Below, piece by piece: positions 18,474 to 26,510 of a stretch of DNA of 64,000 bases. Made by a program: the position numbers and the translations under genes. The DNA lies in the NCBI GenBank assembly GCA_963792885.1, contig CAWBXX010000006.1, positions 372,001 to 436,000 of the forward strand, read 5' to 3'. This stretch comes from DASWJZ01 sp963792885. Lineage in GTDB: Bacteria; Pseudomonadota; Alphaproteobacteria; Rhizobiales; Afifellaceae. Under the pieces are notes generated by a model. That model saw nothing but the letters and a program-made list of their open reading frames with translations. It did not search any database and was not told the origin of the DNA. Numbering within the stretch: the first letter of the stretch is position 1; every line of letters starts with the position of its first letter.

Positions 18474-19676
18474 ATGGACGTTTTCATCTGCGATCCCGTT
18501 CGCACGCCTATCGGCCGCTACGGCGGCGCGCTTTCGCGCGTGCGCGCCGACGACCTTGCCGCTGTACCGATCCGCGCGCTGATCGGGAGGCACCCTTCGA
18601 TCAAGGAGCATGTCGACGAGGTCTATCTCGGCTGCGCCAACCAGGCGGGCGAGGATAACCGCAACGTCGCGCGCATGGCGTTGCTCCTTGCCGGGCTGCC
18701 GGAGAGCGCGCCTGGGGTGACGCTCAATCGGCTCTGCGCGTCGGGGCTCGATGCCGTTGGAGCCGCATCGCGCGCGATCCGCGCAGGTGAGATCGAGCTT
18801 GCGATCGCCGGAGGGGTCGAGTCGATGTCGCGTGCGCCCTTCGTCATGGGGAAGGCGACGGATGCGTTTCAGCGCAGCGCCGAGATCTACGACACGACGA
18901 TCGGCTGGCGCTTCATCAATCCCTTGATGAAGCAGCAGTACGGCGTCGAATCCATGCCGGAGACCGGCGAGAACGTGGCGCAGGATTTCCAAGTGAGCCG
19001 TGGCGACCAGGATGCTTTCGCGCTCCGCTCGCAGAAACGGACCGCAGCTGCCGTTGCGGCCGGACGCTTCGACGACACGCTGGTGCCGGTTGCCGTCCAA
19101 GGGCGCAAAGGTCCGCCTGCAAATGTTACCGCCGACGAGCATCCGCGCCCAGACACGACGATCGAGGCGCTCTCTAAGCTTCGTCCGATCGTGCGCGAAG
19201 GCGGGACGGTCACGGCAGGTAACGCATCGGGCGTGAACGACGGCGCCGCTGCGATGATCCTCGCCTCCAAGGCGGCGGTGAAGAAGCACGGGCTTCAGCC
19301 GCTGGCGCGCGTTCTCGGCATGGCGTCGGCCGGCGTGCCGCCGCGGATCATGGGGATCGGGCCGGTGCCGGCGGTCGGCAAGCTGACCGAGCGCCTCGGA
19401 ATGAAGGCATCGGACTTCGATGTCGTGGAGCTCAACGAGGCTTTCGCCAGTCAGGCGCTGGCGTGCCTCCGTCAGCTCGGGCTCTCCGACGACGCCGAGC
19501 ACGTGAACCCGAACGGCGGGGCGATCGCACTTGGCCATCCGCTCGGCATGTCGGGCGCGCGGATCGCGGGCGCCGCCGTGCGTGAGCTTTCCCGCCGCAG
19601 CGGACGAACCGCGCTTGCGACGATGTGCGTCGGCGTAGGGCAGGGCGTGGCAATGGCGTTTGAGCGCGTGGTTTAG
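18474..19676 (+). CDS. Thiolase (3-oxoadipyl-CoA / acetyl-CoA acyltransferase)
   Basis: A 400-residue thiolase that cleaves a 3-oxoacyl-CoA with CoA. It begins MDVFICDPVRTPIGRYGG. The acyl-accepting Cys is in LNRLCASGLDAVG near residue 90. The C-terminal active site has NEAFASQALA near 323, GGAIALGHPLGMSGAR near 350 with the catalytic His, and MCVGVGQGVAMAFE near 383 with the second Cys. The starts and spacing resemble PcaF (beta-ketoadipyl-CoA thiolase), the last step of aromatic degradation, but no other pca genes are seen here, so the chain-length preference stays open. The gene follows gltA closely, possibly in one transcript. Confidence 0.85.
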   Translation: MDVFICDPVRTPIGRYGGALSRVRADDLAAVPIRALIGRHPSIKEHVDEVYLGCANQAGEDNRNVARMALLLAGLPESAPGVTLNRLCASGLDAVGAASRAIRAGEIELAIAGGVESMSRAPFVMGKATDAFQRSAEIYDTTIGWRFINPLMKQQYGVESMPETGENVAQDFQVSRGDQDAFALRSQKRTAAAVAAGRFDDTLVPVAVQGRKGPPANVTADEHPRPDTTIEALSKLRPIVREGGTVTAGNASGVNDGAAAMILASKAAVKKHGLQPLARVLGMASAGVPPRIMGIGPVPAVGKLTERLGMKASDFDVVELNEAFASQALACLRQLGLSDDAEHVNPNGGAIALGHPLGMSGARIAGAAVRELSRRSGRTALATMCVGVGQGVAMAFERVV

Positions 19677-19717
19677 CCGCCTGCTTGCTTTCTATCCCGG
19701 ATCGGGCCCGGGGTCTG

Positions 19718-20493
19718 CTACGCCGCGATCTCGCCGGGCGCTGCCTGCTCCGCGGCGAAGCGCTTGGCGCGCTCGAGTGTCAGGGCCCAGGTGTAGGTCG
19801 ACTCCATCCGCCAATCGGCTGGCGGTGCCTGGCGCGTGGGCTCCAGGTAGGCGAGATAGGCGAAAAGGACCATCGCATCCTCGCGCTTTGCGTCGACGCG
19901 GCAGCGCTTGATCAACTCCGCGAGCCGCCTGCCGCGCTCGCCTTCGTCAGCCCCGCCTCTGCGAGAATGCGCGGATAGGTCCGCTCCTTGAAGAAGAGCG
20001 CGCGCGCGGCGGCATCAAGCCGCGCTGCCTCGTCTTCTGTCACGGCCCCAAGCTTGAGGAAGCGCTCGATCGTCGCCTCGACGTTGACGAGCGCTTCGGT
20101 GAGCGGAAGGTAGCCGAGCTCCTCCGGCGCATGGAGCTGCGCGACCGCTGCGTCGTCGGTAAGCTCGCCGGAGCGGTAGCGCTCGAACACGGCACCGACG
20201 CCGACCATGCCAAAGTCGGCGCACTCCGAAGCGCGGAGCGCCCCCATGCTCGCAGCGCCAAACACCTGCACGCCGCTTTGGAGCGCGTAGAGAATCTCCT
20301 TGTGCCACGGCGCTGCCCTGTCCTCGTAGAGGCCGTCGATCAGCCCGATAACCGTTGCGCCTTCGACTACGGCGCGGGCTATGTCGCCTTGCGCGGCGGG
20401 GCCGCGGCAATCGAGCGGGCCCAGTTCTCGCGGGCGTCCGGGAGAGGACAGATCGAGGCCGTGGAGGCTCGGTCCGGCAAACAGAACTTTCAT
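19718..20493 (-). CDS. tfuA: TfuA-like protein, partner of YcaO (one frameshift near the C-terminus)
   Basis: TfuA proteins work with YcaO enzymes, best known for thioamide formation, probably by providing sulfur. The start MKVLFAGPSLHG overlaps the ycaO stop (ATGA). The family core is clear: VIGLIDGLYEDRAAPWHKEILYAL near residue 50, VFGAASMGALRASECADFGMVGVGAVFERYRSGELTDD near 75-115. The frame ends after 193 residues at 19912. Adding one base to the CCCC run at 19951-19954 (GGGG on the coding strand) carries it on as ERGRRLAELIKRC, RVDAKREDAMVLF and so on to 19718, giving about 258 residues, the usual family length. The break is therefore probably a homopolymer sequencing error. Confidence 0.85.
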
Positions 20494-21743
20494 GCACGCC
20501 CCATCATTTTCATCGCACGCAGGCCGAAACGCTGCCGCCGGCCGGTCCCAGGGTGCTCAAGCTCGGGGAGGAGGGTCTTGGCGACCGCAAACCCCTCTTC
20601 CCGCTGAAGCGGAACCACGATCGCCGATGTAACGCCGATCGCGCGAAGCCGCGTCAGGATGAAGTCGAGATTATCCGCGGGCACGTGCGGCTTCTTCTCT
20701 GCCGGGCCGTTGCCGGTTGCGGGCTCGGCTTGCACATAGATCTGAAGATCCGCCTTGAGCTGCGTCTGATAGAGGTTCGGATCAAAGTCGTCGCGCGCGC
20801 CTGTGATGCTGGTCACACGGCTTTGCGCAGCTTCGGTGATGGCGCGGACGGCGGCGCGCGCCGCCGAAGGGTGGCAGCCCACGCCGCTTGATAGGTCGAA
20901 GTGCTTCCAGTGCTTCTCATGGCCGTCCGGCTTTCGCGCGACCACGGCGAAGAAAACCGGGACCCCGGCATTGCTGGTGATATCGAAGAGGCGGAGCAGA
21001 AGGCCGGATCGCTCGATCCGATCCGCGAGATCGTCAACTCCGTCGTCTCCGAGGGTAGCAGGGTCGACGCAGGCCTCCAGCACTTGGCTGTCGGAGCGCA
21101 ATTGCCAGAGGACGCATGCGTCACGCTCGACGCGCTCGCAGAGGCCGTGGACGACGGCCTCGAGCATGACGTTTCCGGAAGCGAGGCCATCGCTAGATTG
21201 CCAGAAACGGCTGCGGCCGCGGCTCTCCTCGGTCGGCACGATCGCCGCCGCTTCGGCCGGCACCAAGACCGTCCGCTCCTGGAGAAGGTCATAACCTTCG
21301 ACCCAGCTCAGTTCATCGTTCTCGGTAAGGAGGTGCTCGCCGTGTGCGATGAGATTGTTCAGCGACATTGCACGCTCGCCGGCGTCCATGAGGTCGCGCC
21401 CGGTGGCGACGCGCCGCTCCACGGGAAAAAGCTCCGCAGTTGCGATCTCCGCCGCCTCCATCACTGCGGAGGCCTGAGCCGCGGCGTTGGTGAAGCCCTT
21501 ACCCTGACTGACTGCGAGCGTCTTGGAGTTCGGGCGGACGGCCATCCACACCGGGATCCCGATGCGGTCAAGGCCGGTCACGTCGGCGAGCCGTGTTATC
21601 CCGAAGCGGGAGAACATCGGCCGCATCCGCGCGACCGTCTCGTGTGCACGGTGCAGTCGATCGGAATGCGTCTCGACTGCACCGCGCTCTCTAAGCAGCG
21701 CGATTTCCTCGTGCAAGCAATCCGGTAGTCGCGCTGCTTGCAT
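20490..21743 (-). CDS. YcaO-domain enzyme of a RiPP-type cluster (probable thioamide/azoline former)
   Basis: YcaO enzymes use ATP to activate peptide-backbone amides, forming azolines or, with TfuA, thioamides. The 417-residue protein shows the ATP/Mg-binding residues of the family: S92-E96-E99 in SAVMEAAE, E203-E206-R207 in LCERVERDA, and E304-Q307-R309 in ITEAAQSR. The C-terminus is FGLRAMKMMGRA and lacks the PxPxP tail of classical azoline cyclodehydratases. No E1-like or ocin-ThiF partner is nearby; the partner is TfuA, which overlaps its stop. It starts 8 bases after the repeat-peptide gene, with GAGG upstream. Thioamidation of that peptide is the leading inference; a ribosomal S12-type role is unlikely in this context. 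Confidence 0.88.
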   Translation of the reverse strand: MQAARLPDCLHEEIALLRERGAVETHSDRLHRAHETVARMRPMFSRFGITRLADVTGLDRIGIPVWMAVRPNSKTLAVSQGKGFTNAAAQASAVMEAAEIATAELFPVERRVATGRDLMDAGERAMSLNNLIAHGEHLLTENDELSWVEGYDLLQERTVLVPAEAAAIVPTEESRGRSRFWQSSDGLASGNVMLEAVVHGLCERVERDACVLWQLRSDSQVLEACVDPATLGDDGVDDLADRIERSGLLLRLFDITSNAGVPVFFAVVARKPDGHEKHWKHFDLSSGVGCHPSAARAAVRAITEAAQSRVTSITGARDDFDPNLYQTQLKADLQIYVQAEPATGNGPAEKKPHVPADNLDFILTRLRAIGVTSAIVVPLQREEGFAVAKTLLPELEHPGTGRRQRFGLRAMKMMGRA

Positions 21744-21751
21744 GTCAGACC

Positions 21752-22138
21752 TCAGGCGCGAGGAACGCGAGCGTCCGAGCGCTCGCGGCTTGCGAAGAGG
21801 ACATGCGACTCTACGGGGGCGCTCGCATAGAAGCTATGCGACGCGGCGTCGGAGCGGCCGTCCGCATAGAAATTATGCGAAGCCGCGTCGGAGCGGCCAT
21901 CCGCATAGAAGTTGTGCGAGGCCGCGTCGGAGCGGCCATCCGCGTAGAAGTTATGCGACGCCGCGTCCGAGCGGGCGTAGAAGCTATGCGAGGGGGCATC
22001 GCTCCGCGCATAGAAGCTGTGCGAGGGAGCATCGCTCCGTGCATAGAAGCTGTGCGAGGGAGCATCGCTCCGCGCATAGAAGCTATGCGATGCCGCGTCA
22101 GAGCGGATTTGCGCTGTGCTTTGAACAGTGTCAGTCAT
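21752..22138 (-). CDS. Repeat-rich RiPP precursor peptide (eight tandem core-like units)
   Basis: A 128-residue peptide with no Cys. After an 11-residue start (MTDTVQSTAQI) come eight head-to-tail units: one RSDAASHSFYA, three RSDAPSHSFYA, three RSDAASHNFYADG and one RSDAASHSFYA, then a divergent tail of 23 residues with the related SAPVESHVLFA. A textbook AAGGAG ribosome site lies 6 bases before the ATG. The gene lies 8 bases before ycaO in the same direction, which makes it the natural substrate. The constant SH(S/N)FYA block suggests the modified core, and the RSDA block a recognition or cleavage spacer. The very short leader is unusual for RiPPs. I know of no named family with this repeat. 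Confidence 0.8.
   Translation of the reverse strand: MTDTVQSTAQIRSDAASHSFYARSDAPSHSFYARSDAPSHSFYARSDAPSHSFYARSDAASHNFYADGRSDAASHNFYADGRSDAASHNFYADGRSDAASHSFYASAPVESHVLFASRERSDARVPRA
21824..22105 (-). repeat. Tandem repeat array of 33- and 39-base coding units
   Basis: Eight direct repeats inside the precursor gene. Units 1-4 and 8 are 33 bases long; units 5-7 are 39 bases, because each has two extra codons (Asp-Gly). All lengths are multiples of three, so unit gain or loss keeps the reading frame. Units differ mostly at synonymous or near-synonymous sites (Ala/Pro, Ser/Asn), while the SHxFYA and RSDA codes are kept. This fits expansion by duplication under selection for the peptide. Because units are in phase, other frames are also open here, but those are shadows. 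Confidence 0.9.
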
Positions 22139-22303
22139 GACTTTCTCCTTCTCTCAAAAAACGCAATAGCTTGCCTTCACGCCCAGGCGACTCGGCCTGG
22201 AGTGCTGACACTCTGCTTGCTTCGGGGGTGGGTGCGGGCCCTTCCGATCAGGCGCGCACCGCCTATTCTTTTCGGCTCCTTGGAGCTCCGCGGTCTCCAG
22301 TCG

Positions 22304-24349
22304 TCACATCAGCGGACTGGGGAAAAAGCTGTCTTCTCCTTCCGTTTGAATCACTTGAAACCCGCTTCGCGGAGACCCTGTCTCATAGTGCTGAGCAAAG
22401 GTCCGATCGCGGATCGGCAGGATGGAAAGCCAGCCGTCAACGTTGAAGTCGGGATGTATCTCCTTTGCCTTGCGGACGTAATCGGCCGCCTTCTCGCGCT
22501 CGCCGAGCATCGCACAGGACGCGGCGAGTAGCCGAAATGCGGGGCTCTGGTCTCGCATGCGCGACATCGATTCGATGGCCTCGCGATAGTGCTGAAGGTG
22601 GAAGTTTGCGCCGCCGGCAACCCACCAGTAGCGGTCGGGGCCGAGTGGATTCAGCTCGATTGCGCGGTTGATCATCTCCAACGCGGCGGATGCTTCGCTA
22701 GAATGTTGCAGTGCGTCGGCGTACTCCACGAGCAGGTCGGCGTATTGTGGATTACGCCGTTCCCCTTGGCTGAATGCTCGGAGGCTTTCGTCAAACCGGC
22801 CCCCATAGATGGTGCAGAGGCCGAGGTCGCGATATCCGCGCGCATCGTCTGGATCGATCTCAAGCGCGCGTTGCGCCAGGCGCTCGGCCTCTTCCAGGAG
22901 CTCGTGATCACCGCGCGCCATCAGCAGCCATTCCATGTTGAAGGTCTGCGCGAGGCCGCTGATCGCAGGGACGAAGTCCGGGCAGCTCCCGGTCGCCGAA
23001 CGGAAGAAGCGGCGAGCTTTACGGATATTGGGGAGGCTGAGCGTCCTGAGGTATCGCTGGCCACTCAGGAACAGATGGTAGGCCGTCGGATCCTGTTCGA
23101 CATCGTAGCGGCCAAGCTCGATCCGCTCGATCGTGTCGACAAGCAGCGAGACGACGCGCATCGAGAGCTCGCGGTAGCCGCGCGCCATGTTCTCGCGGCT
23201 GAACGGGTATTGCTCGACCCAAAGAATGTCGCGGTCGACGGCATCGATGAGCTGCACCGCGAGCGACTGCTGCCCGTTGTGGTTTTGCAGCTTCGTCTCC
23301 ACCACGTAGTCGATGCTGAAGCTGCGTAGCAGCGTCTTCTTGCCGCTGCGGCTCATCTCCCGGGCGGTGTGCGGCGCGACGACGGAAAGCGACTTGAAGC
23401 GGCACAGCCCGATGGTGACATCCTCAATGAGCGACGCCGCCAGCTGGTGGCCGTAGTCCTGGTCGCCGATCGCAACCGGCGGAAGGATGGTGACACGCGG
23501 GACCCCGGATCGGCCCATAAAGGTCATGGGCGGAGACGCGGCCTCGTCGTGCGTCGCCGCGCTGCTCGCCCCAGGGGGCGCGGTCGGCAGCGTCTCCGCG
23601 ACCCGCGCGGCGCCGGGCTCCGCCGGCAGCAGGGTCCGGTGGAGGTCCGTCGTGGTGACAACCGGGATGACGCCGAGATCTCTGCGCAGGCGCTGCTCGA
23701 GATTGCGGTAGACCTCGTCGACACGGCCTGGCTCGCCGGCCTCCGAAAAAAGCAGCATCAGCGCGCGGTGGCCGGTCTCGTTATATGGATCGACCTCGAT
23801 CAGGCGCCGCGCCGCGACGCGCAACCGAATCCTGTCGGCGCTCGGCTCGATCGGCTCGATCCGGCTTGCAATCACGCCGGCGAAGGCGTCGCGAAGCCGG
23901 GTGCGCTGAGCTCCCAACCATTCGGCCGATTCTGTCTCTTCCCACTCCTCCCATTCCATCCCAGAGAGGAGGTCGCCCCGATAGGTATCGCAAAGCCGGA
24001 CGAGGTCGGCCGTCTTCGGCGAAGCGACGGCTTTCAGAAACTCCGCCAGGTCGACCGCTGCCGAGGCCACGAGCATGACGTGGTTGTTCTCGCAGCGGAT
24101 CAGCTCGAAGCCAAAGCGTTCCTGCCGCTCGCGCACCCTGAGCAGGAACTTTCTGAGATTGGCCGCCGCGGTCTTGGCATCGGCGCCCGGCCACAGGAAG
24201 CGCCTAAGCGAGGTGCGGGCCACCGGGGCGCCGCAGCCGGCAAGAAGCAGATAGGCAGCGAGCGCAAACGTCTTCTGCGGCACGGGGACGGGACGGCCCT
24301 CGTGGTTGAGAAGCGCGGGGGGACCGAACAGTGAGAGCCTGCACGACAT
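22304..24349 (-). CDS. SARP-like regulator with BTAD, TolB-like and TPR regions
   Basis: A 681-residue regulator located 165 bases before the precursor gene on the same strand. It opens with an OmpR-type winged-helix DNA-binding domain (MSCRLSLFGPPALLNHEGRP, LRRFLWPGADAKTAAANLRKFL), then a bacterial transcriptional activator domain (about 100-250: CDTYRGDLLSG, NETGHRALMLLFSEAGEP). A TolB-like segment follows (about 295-400: DQDYGHQLAASLIEDVTIGL), as in CadC/adenylate-cyclase-associated regulators, and TPR repeats (about 430-640: ALEIDPDDARGYRDLGLCTI). Proteins of this layout activate secondary-metabolite or stress genes. It probably switches on the precursor-ycaO-tfuA operon and perhaps the divergent protease; the signal is unknown. 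Confidence 0.8.
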   Translation of the reverse strand: MSCRLSLFGPPALLNHEGRPVPVPQKTFALAAYLLLAGCGAPVARTSLRRFLWPGADAKTAAANLRKFLLRVRERQERFGFELIRCENNHVMLVASAAVDLAEFLKAVASPKTADLVRLCDTYRGDLLSGMEWEEWEETESAEWLGAQRTRLRDAFAGVIASRIEPIEPSADRIRLRVAARRLIEVDPYNETGHRALMLLFSEAGEPGRVDEVYRNLEQRLRRDLGVIPVVTTTDLHRTLLPAEPGAARVAETLPTAPPGASSAATHDEAASPPMTFMGRSGVPRVTILPPVAIGDQDYGHQLAASLIEDVTIGLCRFKSLSVVAPHTAREMSRSGKKTLLRSFSIDYVVETKLQNHNGQQSLAVQLIDAVDRDILWVEQYPFSRENMARGYRELSMRVVSLLVDTIERIELGRYDVEQDPTAYHLFLSGQRYLRTLSLPNIRKARRFFRSATGSCPDFVPAISGLAQTFNMEWLLMARGDHELLEEAERLAQRALEIDPDDARGYRDLGLCTIYGGRFDESLRAFSQGERRNPQYADLLVEYADALQHSSEASAALEMINRAIELNPLGPDRYWWVAGGANFHLQHYREAIESMSRMRDQSPAFRLLAASCAMLGEREKAADYVRKAKEIHPDFNVDGWLSILPIRDRTFAQHYETGSPRSGFQVIQTEGEDSFFPSPLM

Positions 24350-24594
24350 GCAGAACCGATCCTCAGGTCACGGCGCTGTCGCCGTTTGTCCAGCCTTCCA
24401 GGGGCCCCAGATGTTCTAACCCAATAGCCTCAGGAAGGATTAATCCTGGCGAACGATAGTGAGCCGTTAACCATGTGTAAATTCGCTCAGGTTGCATGCG
24501 ATCGCGGCTTGGTCACGGTCGTGGCACGCTCGGGGACGTTGCGGGCACGCGTTCCATCCTCTTATCGCGCCCGCTACGAGAAGCGACGAGGCCA

Positions 24595-26010
24595 ATGGAA
24601 CGCACCTATACCGTCCTCCTCGACCGAGGGGGGAGAAGCACTACGCGCTGGCAGCGCAGCAGCAGCGCGTTCGGTCAACCGCTTGATTCTACTTCGAGAT
24701 TGCTGAGCGAGCCACCCCGCCCGGCGATCCATCGAGAGAAGCTGACGGCGCTGGAGCTGCAGGAGCTGGCGGCGGAGCCGGAGTTCGTCGCCGCGGCGGA
24801 GGTCATGTGCACCCGGCTACTCTCTCCGGTAGCGGAAGGGGGCATCGAGCCGGGGTCGACGACGGTTGCCGGAAGCCGCAGACAACAATCCTGGGGTATA
24901 GCCGCGGTCGGGGCCGACCGCTCGAAATATACCGGGGCGGACGTGACGGTCGCCCTCCTGGACACTGGCGTGGACCCGGCGCATCCGGCGTTTCGCGATG
25001 TCGACCTCGTGGAACGGGACTTCACCGGGCTCGGAAACGGCGACGCTGACGGGCACGGCACGCACTGCGCCGGCATCCTCTTCGGCCGCAACGTCGACGG
25101 GATTCGGATCGGCGTCGCGCCGGGGGTGCGGCGGGCGCTCATCGGGCGCGTGCTCGGCCCTGGCGGCGGCAACTCCGACATGCTCGTCCGCGGGCTCTCG
25201 TGGGCATTCGAGCAGGGGGCCCACGTCATTTCCATGTCGGTCGGGTTCGATTTCGCTGCGACCGTCGCAAAGCGCATCGAGGAGGGGTGGAGCGGCGAGC
25301 TCGCCACGGCGGTTGCCCTCGAGGCCTACAGTGCCAATTTGCGGCTCCTCGACCGGCTGCTGCTGATGCTGCGCATGCAGGAGCCCTTCACCGGCGGGGC
25401 GCTCGTCGTGGCGGCGGCGGGCAATGATTCCCGCCGTGCGGTCGACTGCGAGCATGAGCATGTCATGACGGCTTGTCCGCCCTGCGGCTCCGACAAGATC
25501 ATATCGGTCGGCTCGCTGGACCGGCCCACCGCCGGGGCCGGCTACCGGGTCTCCAGCTTCTCCAATTGCGGCGTCGAGATCACTGCTCCGGGGCGCGACA
25601 TCGTCTCGGCCGCCCGCGGCGCGGGGCTGAAGGCGCAGAGCGGCACCAGCATGGCTGCGCCGCACGTGGCGGGCGTGGCGGCGCTCTGGTGGCAGGCCGT
25701 GAAGCAGTCGGATCTCCCGGCAAACGCTACGCTGGTCCGCGGAAAGCTCCTGGAAGGCGCGCAGACGGGCACCTTCTCGCCGGCCGTCTATCCGGGCGAG
25801 CGGGGCGCCGGATGTGCCACAGCGCCGCTCGACGGGACGGCCGTCGCCCCGCGGAAGGCGGAAGCCCGGCGACTCCCGAGCGACGAAGTCGACGCCGGGG
25901 CATGGATCGGCGGGGCCCTCCAGGGACGGACTGGTGTCGGATTTGAGCCAATTTCTCTGGATTCAGCGACGGTAGCTTGGGACCGCCAGGGCGGGGGGCA
26001 CCTCTGCTGA
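24595..26010 (+). CDS. Subtilisin-like serine protease (S8 family) of the RiPP cluster
   Basis: A 471-residue S8 peptidase. The catalytic triad is complete: D123 in VALLDTGVDPAHPAF, H154 in DGHGTHCAG and S352 in SGTSMAAPHVAG, with the oxyanion Asn277 in AAAGNDSR. The start at 24595 (MERTYTVLLDRGGR) was preferred over an upstream ATG at 24496 because it begins an inhibitor-I9-like propeptide; no secretion signal is evident, so it may act in the cytoplasm. It lies divergent from the SARP gene, sharing a 245-base promoter region. Cyanobactin pathways use S8 proteases (PatA/PatG type) to cut multi-core precursors, so cleavage of the repeat peptide here is a reasonable inference. Confidence 0.85.
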   Translation: MERTYTVLLDRGGRSTTRWQRSSSAFGQPLDSTSRLLSEPPRPAIHREKLTALELQELAAEPEFVAAAEVMCTRLLSPVAEGGIEPGSTTVAGSRRQQSWGIAAVGADRSKYTGADVTVALLDTGVDPAHPAFRDVDLVERDFTGLGNGDADGHGTHCAGILFGRNVDGIRIGVAPGVRRALIGRVLGPGGGNSDMLVRGLSWAFEQGAHVISMSVGFDFAATVAKRIEEGWSGELATAVALEAYSANLRLLDRLLLMLRMQEPFTGGALVVAAAGNDSRRAVDCEHEHVMTACPPCGSDKIISVGSLDRPTAGAGYRVSSFSNCGVEITAPGRDIVSAARGAGLKAQSGTSMAAPHVAGVAALWWQAVKQSDLPANATLVRGKLLEGAQTGTFSPAVYPGERGAGCATAPLDGTAVAPRKAEARRLPSDEVDAGAWIGGALQGRTGVGFEPISLDSATVAWDRQGGGHLC

Positions 26011-26096
26011 ATTTTGTCACGCTTTGGTCACGCCTTGCCGGGTTGAATAAATTTGCGGCCGCTTGGCAGTAGCCAGACGGATTCCGGAGGAGCGAC

Positions 26097-26390
26097 GTGA
26101 CACCTGAAGCAAGTCTCCCACTCTCACTCGATGTCGTGAGGGCCAGGATTTTCTACCTGGCATGCGATGTGGAGCCGGTCAGCCCGCCAGCCGCGATGCT
26201 GCTTCGGGCCGTTGCGGACGCCATTGAAGAAGGCGGAGGAAGCGCGCGTTTCGGTGATACCGAGAACGGCCACGCAATTCCGCTCTTCGCCCAGGTGGCG
26301 AATTTGCGTCGGTTCGGTGAGCGCGCGGCGGAGGGGGCGTCGGGCGTCGTCCGGCACCTTGAGACCGTGGCGCCACGGGAAAAGGTTTGA
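26097..26390 (+). CDS. Small protein of unknown function next to the protease
   Basis: A 97-residue protein that I do not recognise. The GTG start at 26097 follows a strong GGAGGA site (26087-26092), which supports it being real. It starts MTPEASLPLSLDVVRARIFYLACDVEPVSPP, and the rest is helical and rich in Ala, Glu and Arg, with no signal peptide or membrane segment. It follows the S8 protease by 86 bases on the same strand, so it may belong to the peptide cluster, for example as a protease-associated factor, or be unrelated. Confidence 0.6.
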   Translation: MTPEASLPLSLDVVRARIFYLACDVEPVSPPAAMLLRAVADAIEEGGGSARFGDTENGHAIPLFAQVANLRRFGERAAEGASGVVRHLETVAPREKV

Positions 26391-26510
26391 CGCCTGAAGA
26401 CGCGCCGGTCCTCTGATGGAGGGCCGGCACCGGCGTTGTGATCGTGACACCGTGCCGCGTGAGTTGAAGCTACGCGCGGCCTCTTGAGAGAAACGTTCCG
26501 CTCCGCCTGC

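Noticed and set aside
19718..19915. Separate 65-residue gene with TTG start after tfuA
   Set aside because: It reads as the natural C-terminus of TfuA after a one-base correction, so it was merged into tfuA.
21824..22105. Possible CRISPR array
   Set aside because: The units are directly adjacent coding repeats without unique spacers.
22296..22319. CCAGTC/GACTGG inverted repeat near the end of the SARP gene as a terminator
   Set aside because: Only a 6-base stem with a 12-base loop and no T run; not convincing.
21803..22531. Long plus-strand open frames across the repeat peptide gene
   Set aside because: Repeat units are multiples of three, so every frame stays open; the minus-strand frame has the ribosome site, the operon position and a conserved peptide, while the plus frames have none.
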